Below are positions 14,149 to 18,998 of a stretch of DNA of 18,998 bases, piece after piece (within the stretch, counting starts at the first letter, position 1; each line of letters opens with the position of its first letter). Below the pieces are notes generated by a model. The model worked only from the letters and a program-made list of their open reading frames with translations. It did no database searches and was not told the DNA's origin. The DNA is taken from assembly GCA_964622895.1 (NCBI GenBank), contig CAZUSB010000012.1, forward strand, positions 1 through 18,998. Direction: 5' to 3'. The stretch comes from JAGOZV01 sp964622895 (GTDB lineage Bacteria; Patescibacteriota; Saccharimonadia; Saccharimonadales; Saccharimonadaceae). The translations under genes and the position numbers were made by a program.

Positions 14149-15045
14149 ATGGAACACCAAAGACACTCTGATGATAGACCGGCGCAGATGCTATCTGCTG
14201 AGGCTTATGTTAAATTTCGTGGCTCAACTCTAGTCGACGATCTAGGTTCAGAAGTCACTCAGACTATCCTTGAACTCAAGAAGAAAAAAGTTCCCCCTAC
14301 ACTCGAGCAGGTTGGTGTGAAATTTGAAGACGTATACAGACAGTCCGTCAGTGTCAATGCAACACTCTATCCCGAGGAAGACCTTGATGGAGAAGTGCGA
14401 ATCAATATCGGATCACCCGGTAAGCTTGCGCACGAACTTTACGCTCCATATGGATCAAATAACTGGCAACATATTATTACTTCACGTACCGGGAGACAAA
14501 CTCGCCAATCAAATAGTACATTAAATAGCTATCAGACCACCGATGAGTTAACCGAGATACTACACAGAGACATTTTACCATTGGAATTTAGGTATTTAGA
14601 CAAAGAACCTTCAAAACGAGACTTAACACTCGCCGTTATATCCTTAGCCAAGTCTAGGAATACTCAAGATGTAGTGTCTCAGCTATCTCATGAAGTCCTA
14701 GATTACGAGTCCAGCAATCACCATTTGGCCTCTAGAGAGATCAAGATCAGTACTGGAAAAATCAACCCTGATACTATATACAAACAACTCCTAGTACGTG
14801 GCTATCTTGCTCTACATAATGACGGTGGCGCTACAACGACATTTCGTTATTACACAGAACATGACGTAAGTCAAAACATCCAAAAAACCGGCATACTACT
14901 TGAACTTAATGATTCCAGGGCTAGATTCAAAAACCAATATGACATCAATAGCTACATAAAAGATACCGCCTCTACGAACGGAGAGGAGATTGCCTCTACA
15001 TTAACCGAGAGCCTCAAGACACTAAGAAATAGGCTACTTTACTAA
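14149..15045 (+). CDS. Hypothetical protein, convergent with alaS
   Basis: 298-residue protein I do not recognise. I chose the ATG at 14149 because it lies 6 nt after a TATAAT box; the upstream ATG at 14104 would place the promoter inside the coding region. There is no signal peptide, membrane segment or cysteine motif. The sequence is polar and Thr/Ser/Asn-rich, with a possible helical segment ETTQ-like near residues 34-45 (TQTILELKKKKV) and a late charged helix (EEIASTLTESLKTLRNRL). Its TAA lies 9 nt inside alaS on the other strand: the last 12 nt overlap the end of alaS. It fills the place where a full-length alaS would continue, but its opposite strand shows no remnant of an AlaRS editing domain. 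Likely a real gene; function unknown. Confidence 0.7.
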   Translation: MEHQRHSDDRPAQMLSAEAYVKFRGSTLVDDLGSEVTQTILELKKKKVPPTLEQVGVKFEDVYRQSVSVNATLYPEEDLDGEVRINIGSPGKLAHELYAPYGSNNWQHIITSRTGRQTRQSNSTLNSYQTTDELTEILHRDILPLEFRYLDKEPSKRDLTLAVISLAKSRNTQDVVSQLSHEVLDYESSNHHLASREIKISTGKINPDTIYKQLLVRGYLALHNDGGATTTFRYYTEHDVSQNIQKTGILLELNDSRARFKNQYDINSYIKDTASTNGEEIASTLTESLKTLRNRLLY

Positions 15046-16434
15046 ACCCTGAGAACGCAGTCGCTGTTCTTCACGTTTTTCTTCATAGGTGATTTTCCAG
15101 TCTGACTCTAGAGGCATTTGTTGATTTTTTACCTCCTCTACCGATAGCTCAACCGGAAAACCATAGGTATCATAAAGTGTAAATAAATCTGCACCAGTAA
15201 TTGTCTGCCCTTTTAGCTCGTCCAATTTTTTAAGACCTTTTTTGATTGTCCGGCGAAAAGCTTGCTCCTCTTTGTTTAGTGTCGCAATAATTTCTGGGGT
15301 TTTATCACCAAGCCCCGGGAAGTCTTCCTTGTACACTTCGGCTATCACTGGTATAGTTTCGGCAATGAACTCGTCCTCAATACCCAGATTCAAGGCAAAA
15401 CGAATCGCTCGTCGCACCAGTCGTCGTAAAACATAACCTTGTTCTTTATTGCTCGGTGTCACACCATCGTAAACAAGCAATGTTGCCGCCCGTAAATGAT
15501 CGGCAATAACACGCATATTTTTCATATTATCATCGTATTTTAGACCACTAACTTGTTCTAGTCTCTCTATAATTGGAGCAAAAAGGCTGATTCTAAAAAC
15601 ATCAGGGTCGTCACTGACAGCCGCTGCAATCCTCTCTAGCCCTCCGCCGAAATCTACGTTCTTTTTATCTAATGGTGTAAATGAGCCGTCTTCGTTGCGC
15701 TGGTATTGCATAAAGACCTGATTTCCAATCTCCATGAACTGCCCGCTATCGCTAGCTGGATGAGCTTTACCGTAGCTTGGGTCATGATGTTGCGGGCCAA
15801 AATCATAAAATACTTCGCTATCAGGACCCGCCGGATCACCAATCGGTGTACTATCTAGTCCTCCGCCACGACTCCACCAATTTTCCTTATCGTCATAAAA
15901 GAATATCCTCTCGCCCGGGCGAATTCCTCGTTTGTCGCCATTGGCCGCCGTATTTATATCGACAACCTTTGCCTCTATGCCTTGTTCTTGAAAAATCCTT
16001 TGCCAAATTTCGGCAGTCTCGTTATCTCGCGGAATCCCATGCTCCTCGTCGCCGATAAAAGCTGTAACATAGATCTTTTCCGGATCTAATCCTACTTCTT
16101 TTGTCAAAAATTCAAAAAACCAACGAATCTGTTGCTCCTTGAAATAATCACCCAAGCTCCAATTTCCAAGCATTTCAAAAAAAGTCGTGTGGCGATTATT
16201 ACCAACGTCTTCTATATCTTGAGTGCGCAAACAAGTCTGGCTATCTACCAACCGCTTGCCTTCCGGATGTTCCTGGCCTAACAGATACGGCAAAAGAGGC
16301 TGCATACCGCTACTAGTAAAAAGCGTTGTCGGGTCGTCATGTAGCACCAGTTTGGCACGCTCAATATGAGCGTGTTGTTTGTTTTTGAAAAATCCTATAT
16401 ATTTTCGGCGAATTTGGTTGGTATCTATACTCAT
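15034..16434 (-). CDS. alaS: Alanyl-tRNA synthetase, catalytic and tRNA-recognition part only
   Basis: 466-residue AlaRS that charges tRNA-Ala. The class II core is complete: TLFTSSGM (37-44), a motif 2 region running from RTQDIEDVG (70-78) through RHTTFFEMLGNWSLGDYF (81-98), the glycine-rich FMEIGNQVFMQY (233-244), and motif 3 GGGLERIA (263-270). Next come the helical tRNA-recognition domain (RRLVRRAIRFAL near 338-349) and a terminal QRLRSQ-type segment. Ordinary bacterial AlaRS has about 870 residues; here the editing domain and C-Ala/DHHA1 region are absent, and translation stops with TAG just where the editing domain would begin. The reading frame is otherwise clean, so this looks like a natural short form rather than a sequencing break. 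ATG is 8 nt after an extended -10 (TGaTATAAT). Whether a separate AlaX-type editor exists cannot be seen here. Confidence 0.93.
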   Translation of the reverse strand: MSIDTNQIRRKYIGFFKNKQHAHIERAKLVLHDDPTTLFTSSGMQPLLPYLLGQEHPEGKRLVDSQTCLRTQDIEDVGNNRHTTFFEMLGNWSLGDYFKEQQIRWFFEFLTKEVGLDPEKIYVTAFIGDEEHGIPRDNETAEIWQRIFQEQGIEAKVVDINTAANGDKRGIRPGERIFFYDDKENWWSRGGGLDSTPIGDPAGPDSEVFYDFGPQHHDPSYGKAHPASDSGQFMEIGNQVFMQYQRNEDGSFTPLDKKNVDFGGGLERIAAAVSDDPDVFRISLFAPIIERLEQVSGLKYDDNMKNMRVIADHLRAATLLVYDGVTPSNKEQGYVLRRLVRRAIRFALNLGIEDEFIAETIPVIAEVYKEDFPGLGDKTPEIIATLNKEEQAFRRTIKKGLKKLDELKGQTITGADLFTLYDTYGFPVELSVEEVKNQQMPLESDWKITYEEKREEQRLRSQGLVK

Positions 16435-16442
16435 AGTCTTAT

Positions 16443-16451
16443 ATTATATCA
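16443..16451 (-). promoter_or_regulatory. Extended -10 promoter of alaS
   Basis: Minus strand TGA plus TATAAT (16443-16448), 8 nt before the alaS ATG at 16434. No -35 is recognised, and the mRNA would have 0-2 leader nucleotides. It lies in the 48-nt gap after ksgA. Confidence 0.65.
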
Positions 16452-16482
16452 TGAGGAGTGTTAGAGGTTGTTTGAAATCATT

Positions 16483-17262
16483 TTAATTTCTCACCTGTAA
16501 AACGTGCAATAATTCTTTCCACTGATCTATAGTTAATTGTTGCGCACGAACGTCCTGAGCTATATTACAATCTGCGAGCCATTTTTCAGCATCCTTTTTG
16601 TTGACTCCATAACCAACACTGAGATTGGTAGATAGTTTTTTACGTTTTGCGCTAAAACCTATTCGCACTAATTTAAAAAAGTCTTTTTGCTCAGCTGGAT
16701 CTATCAATGGACGGTTGCGACGAGCCAAAACTACAACTTGCGAATCAACTTTTGGTGGTGGGGTAAAATAATGCGCTGGCACTTCTACCCCCAATGACGC
16801 CTCGGCGTAGATCTGCACACTTAGGCTCAATATACTCATCTGGTCATTTTTTGCTACAATTCTCTCTGCGACTTCTTCTTGTATCAACAAAACGATAGTT
16901 TTCGGTGGATTTTCACTAGTCATCAATTTTTGGATAATTTTGCTAGTTATATAATACGGTACGTTGGCGACTACTTTGTAATTTTTTGGCAGAATCGTTA
17001 GGTCAAAATCTAAAATATCTTCATTATAAACTTTTAAGTTTTTTCCTGGAAATTGACCAGGTAATTTTTTCGCCAAGTCTTCATCCAGCTCAACTACCAC
17101 TACGTTGTTGGTTTTTTTAAGTAGTCGACTGGTCAATGTTCCGAGTCCTGGGCCAATCTCTAAAACTGACTCACCTGGTGAGATATCGGCTTGGTCAGCA
17201 ATCTGCTTTAAAATTTCAGGGTCTTTCAGCCAATGTTGACCTAACGATTTTTTAGTTGGCAT
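16483..17262 (-). CDS. rsmA: 16S rRNA dimethyladenosine transferase KsgA/RsmA
   Basis: 259-residue SAM-dependent methyltransferase that dimethylates two adjacent adenosines near the 3' end of 16S rRNA. It opens with KSLGQHWLKD (5-14, usual KSLGQHFL). Motif I is LEIGPGLGTLT (34-44), with an acidic E58-D60 after the second strand. The N6-adenine motif is ANVPYYITSKI (99-109), followed by FTPPPKVDSQVV and the late FSAKRKKLSTNL (usual FxxRRKxLxNNL). Length is normal (about 260-270). Its ATG overlaps the TAA of the upstream rpf gene (TAATG), seen intact in the right-hand copy of the junction at 17415-17419, so the two are coupled. rpfB-ksgA adjacency is also known from Actinobacteria and, as yabE-ksgA with rnmV between, from Bacillus. 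Confidence 0.97.
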   Translation of the reverse strand: MPTKKSLGQHWLKDPEILKQIADQADISPGESVLEIGPGLGTLTSRLLKKTNNVVVVELDEDLAKKLPGQFPGKNLKVYNEDILDFDLTILPKNYKVVANVPYYITSKIIQKLMTSENPPKTIVLLIQEEVAERIVAKNDQMSILSLSVQIYAEASLGVEVPAHYFTPPPKVDSQVVVLARRNRPLIDPAEQKDFFKLVRIGFSAKRKKLSTNLSVGYGVNKKDAEKWLADCNIAQDVRAQQLTIDQWKELLHVLQVRN

Positions 17263-17288
17263 TATAAAATACCGTTCGCACGCATTTT
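17234..17288. repeat. Left copy of 55-bp contig-end duplication
   Basis: Identical base for base to 17389-17443. It holds the ksgA start codons and the last codons of the rpf gene. Its position directly against the N block marks it as overlapping contig ends rather than a biological repeat. Confidence 0.95.
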
Positions 17289-17388
17289 NNNNNNNNNNNN
17301 NNNNNNNNNNNNNNNNNNNNNNNNNNNNNNNNNNNNNNNNNNNNNNNNNNNNNNNNNNNNNNNNNNNNNNNNNNNNNNNNNNNNNNNN
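17289..17388. other. Assembly gap, 100 N
   Basis: Exactly 100 unknown bases, the conventional size for a gap of unknown length. The flanks are identical 55-bp sequences, so the real gap is probably zero and the flanking contigs overlap. Confidence 0.97.
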
Positions 17389-17443
17389 TGTTGACCTAAC
17401 GATTTTTTAGTTGGCATTATAAAATACCGTTCGCACGCATTTT
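17389..17443. repeat. Right copy of 55-bp contig-end duplication
   Basis: Second copy of the ksgA/rpf junction. Removing 17289-17443 restores a continuous rpf-ksgA operon with the overlapping TAATG. Confidence 0.95.
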
Positions 17444-18613
17444 CTTGGCACAACCAGGAAATTGATTAAAAATATTTGACCTAGACAAGAGATTTTGCAC
17501 GGCTTGCTTTTGGGCATCTAGTGGAGCCTCATGAGGCATAACTCCATTGTACGGCGCCGGCGCCACACTTCGCCAGGTAGATGGCATAAACTGAAATGCC
17601 CCATAAAAACCATTTCCAGAGTTACGACTGGCAGTCATGCCGCTCTCGCAAGTACCAAGTGCAGTTATTTGCGCCTCACTCAAAGGTCCACCAGTGTAAG
17701 CGAATTTTGCACCATGCACCTCCACCTGTTTGACGGCTTGCTGAGTAGTGATACTATTTAGCTCAAGTCGCGATACCTCTTCGCCGTCTTGAATCAAAAT
17801 CTCATACGTCACAGTGCGTTTGCCGTTTTTACCTGAGCTACGAATCTCCTTGTAGCCAGGCGCTTTATCTGCGTCTTGAATCTTTTCCGTCGTAAACGGA
17901 ACGTCTTCCTCAACAGTAATTGTTTGCTTACCCTCTCGCCAAATGCGCAATTCCATATTTGGTGTGATAGCTACTTGCAATTCGTGCGATAATCTATCAT
18001 CAGCGCCGATTTTTATAGATCGGTCTTTGATAAATTCACCGACGGTTTTCGCCTGAGTATAGACTGTTTCATTCTTGCCAAAAAATGTCAGATTGATTGG
18101 TGTCGCTCGTGAAATAATGGCTTTCAACCCCGCCCCATCAGTTAGTTCATCGGCTTTTTCAAGCGTCACTACATCCTCGTCGTGCAGGCTAATCTCTCCG
18201 TCCTTGACTATATCTTTTGCCGTTTGATAAGACGAGACGATTGGCTTTTTTACCCCGCCATCAATAATCACAACCGGCCTTGCTCGATACACGTTGACGT
18301 TATACTCGGCATTGGAAATTTCGGTATTTAGACCAGGTTCTACTCTATCATGTTCATTTAGCACAACCCCTGACAGCTTTATTGCATCACCAACTGTCCG
18401 CCCTTCGGTAATAACAGATGTTTTCACTCCACGATCATAGATGTTAACTAATTTATTTGCCGTATTTGCGTCCGCTGCGCCATGCACTCGTCCACTCATT
18501 ATTAGGGTCATAAAAAGTAAAAGCATAGCTAAAAGCGCCATACTTATATATAGCATTCTGTTAGTTAGCTTGCTTTTTAGATTGTTTATCGTTTTCATTA
18601 CGTTTTTATGCAT
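17417..18613 (-). CDS. RpfB-like resuscitation-promoting factor / lysozyme-like muralytic enzyme
   Basis: 398-residue secreted or membrane-anchored cell-wall enzyme. It has a short basic N-terminus and a hydrophobic segment (about 20-39) that may be a signal anchor. Three DUF348-type repeats cover about 52-97, 112-155 and 172-218 (each with a T-V-G/A-D-x-I-K-type word), followed by a G5-like domain (about 225-300). The C-terminal Rpf transglycosylase domain (about 312-391) has catalytic E323 in CESGM, the signature NSGNGFYGAFQF-P-STW (331-347), and C322/C388 placed for the disulfide seen in Rpf domains. This is the domain order of actinobacterial RpfB. M1 (18613) and M6 (18598) are both possible starts; neither has a clear Shine-Dalgarno. 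The stop overlaps the ksgA start. Function: cleavage of peptidoglycan glycan strands, possibly its own wall or that of a host. Confidence 0.94.
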   Translation of the reverse strand: MHKNVMKTINNLKSKLTNRMLYISMALLAMLLLFMTLIMSGRVHGAADANTANKLVNIYDRGVKTSVITEGRTVGDAIKLSGVVLNEHDRVEPGLNTEISNAEYNVNVYRARPVVIIDGGVKKPIVSSYQTAKDIVKDGEISLHDEDVVTLEKADELTDGAGLKAIISRATPINLTFFGKNETVYTQAKTVGEFIKDRSIKIGADDRLSHELQVAITPNMELRIWREGKQTITVEEDVPFTTEKIQDADKAPGYKEIRSSGKNGKRTVTYEILIQDGEEVSRLELNSITTQQAVKQVEVHGAKFAYTGGPLSEAQITALGTCESGMTASRNSGNGFYGAFQFMPSTWRSVAPAPYNGVMPHEAPLDAQKQAVQNLLSRSNIFNQFPGCAKKMRANGIL

Positions 18614-18631
18614 GTTAAATGCACTTCATTC

Positions 18632-18640
18632 ATTATACCA
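18632..18640 (-). promoter_or_regulatory. Extended -10 promoter of the rpf-ksgA operon
   Basis: Minus strand TGG plus TATAAT (18632-18637), 18 nt before the ATG at 18613. No clear -35. The predicted leader is about 11 nt. Confidence 0.6.
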
Positions 18641-18727
18641 TCATTGAGTCTCGTACCATAAAACACCAAGTGATATGCCAGGCGCACAAATAGGTATTGT
18701 GCTTATGCTATTTTATGTTATACAATC

Positions 18728-18756
18728 TTGACATTTTAGTTATTATGTGATAACAT
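18728..18756 (+). promoter_or_regulatory. Promoter of the long leader at the right edge
   Basis: Consensus -35 TTGACA (18728-18733), 17-nt spacer, -10 TAACAT (18751-18756) preceded by TGA. Predicted start near 18763. Confidence 0.75.
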
Positions 18757-18762
18757 AGAAGT

Positions 18763-18987
18763 GATTCTCTCTGTGATGTGAGGTGGAGCTCTATCGGGCG
18801 AGAAGAACGTTAACAATTAGGCTATAGCTTGCGGCGTTAAAACCGCAAACAAAGTACTTGAATATAGTAATATATTCTCTTTTTCCTCTGTTGGGGTAGT
18901 GTTTTTCCAGTCTCTAGGTAACTGGTGAAGCACTGCTCCAACCTTTTGGGGTAGTTTAACTTCCCGAAAGGGGAAAGGAGAATTAAA
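18763..18987 (+). ncRNA. Structured 5' leader RNA, candidate regulatory RNA (raiA-motif-like?)
   Basis: About 225 nt between the promoter and an ATG at 18988. Stable elements include a 6-bp stem TTGCGG (18829-18834) / CCGCAA (18843-18848), and a 7-bp hairpin with GTAA tetraloop (18860-18877). An 11-bp stem TTGGGGTAGTG (18891-18901) / CACTGCTCCAA (18931-18941) encloses CCAGT/ACTGG (18907-18911, 18921-18925). A CCC-GAAA-GGG hairpin (18963-18972) is followed immediately by AAGGAG (18975-18980). The 10-mer TTGGGGTAGT recurs at 18946-18955 and could compete for the 3' strand of the long stem. Size, complexity and position upstream of a gene bring to mind the raiA motif, but this is a guess from memory without an alignment. 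Confidence 0.55.
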
Positions 18988-18998
18988 ATGTCAACGAA
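18988..18998 (+). CDS. Start of a gene cut by the window edge
   Basis: ATG TCA ACG AA..., preceded by AAGGAG with an 8-nt spacer. Only Met-Ser-Thr and a partial codon are visible, so the product cannot be named. Confidence 0.6.

Noticed and set aside
14149..15033. Remnant of the alaS editing domain on the minus strand
   Set aside because: Reading on past the alaS TAG gives several stops at once and no recognisable editing-domain words (such as a GGLADHS-like segment or zinc-binding Cys/His).
17262..17453. Short open frame running through the N block
   Set aside because: It exists only because the 55-bp junction is duplicated around the Ns; it joins the ksgA start to the rpf end through unknown bases.
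9608..18827. Shared words in the two long leaders (GGCTATAGC; GTTAAC followed by AACAAT; AGGTGG then GGGC)
   Set aside because: Suggestive of a common RNA class, but the words are short, differently ordered and partly palindromic; chance cannot be excluded without alignment.
1..18998. CRISPR array, insertion sequence, rRNA gene
   Set aside because: No regularly spaced repeats, transposase or rRNA signature seen on either strand.

Overview
The window reads as part of a small, tightly packed bacterial genome, most likely a Candidatus Saccharibacteria (TM7) or closely related Patescibacteria/CPR organism. This is an inference from gene content: a catalytic-core-only alanyl-tRNA synthetase, an FtsA/PilM-type ATPase next to a single-pass protein of the kind often labelled 'baseplate J-like' in CPR genomes, three separate peptidoglycan hydrolases (MltG, LysM-CHAP, Rpf), and overlapping gene ends. 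UGA is used as a stop codon (end of the exonuclease gene), so the code is standard and not that of SR1/Gracilibacteria.

Layout. 1-1.2 kb: an unrecognised minus-strand protein with a phosphoribosyltransferase-like PRPP loop. 1.3-4.3 kb: rarA (+) and typA (-), convergent with overlapping stop codons. 4.4-5.35 kb: a GC-richer stand-alone gene with its own promoter and strong terminator, then tRNA-Val(UAC) and, convergent to it, tRNA-Leu(GAG), sharing a bidirectional terminator. 5.4-8.2 kb: an obgE-sbcB (exonuclease I) operon. 8.2-9.65 kb: a LysM-CHAP hydrolase preceded by a roughly 210-240 nt structured leader. 9.6-14.05 kb: an operon ftsA/pilM-like - single-pass membrane protein - ruvX - mltG with abutting or overlapping genes. 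14.1-15.05 kb: an unrecognised plus-strand gene, tail-to-tail with a short alaS. 16.5-18.6 kb: ksgA/rsmA and an rpfB-type resuscitation-promoting factor. At the right edge, a canonical promoter drives a roughly 225 nt structured 5' leader in front of a gene of which only the first codons are present.

A 100-N gap at 17289-17388 lies between two identical 55-bp copies of the ksgA/rpf junction. It is almost certainly a scaffolding artefact between overlapping contigs; both genes are complete once the duplicate is collapsed.

Regulation. Five genes (rarA, obgE, ftsA/pilM-like, alaS and the orphan at 14149) have an extended -10 box (TGn plus a TATAAT-like hexamer) only 6-9 nt before the ATG, which predicts leaderless or nearly leaderless mRNAs. 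Internal operon genes such as sbcB and mltG have strong Shine-Dalgarno sites. Against that background the two long structured leaders, before the LysM-CHAP gene and at the right edge, stand out as the best candidates for cis-acting regulatory RNAs.
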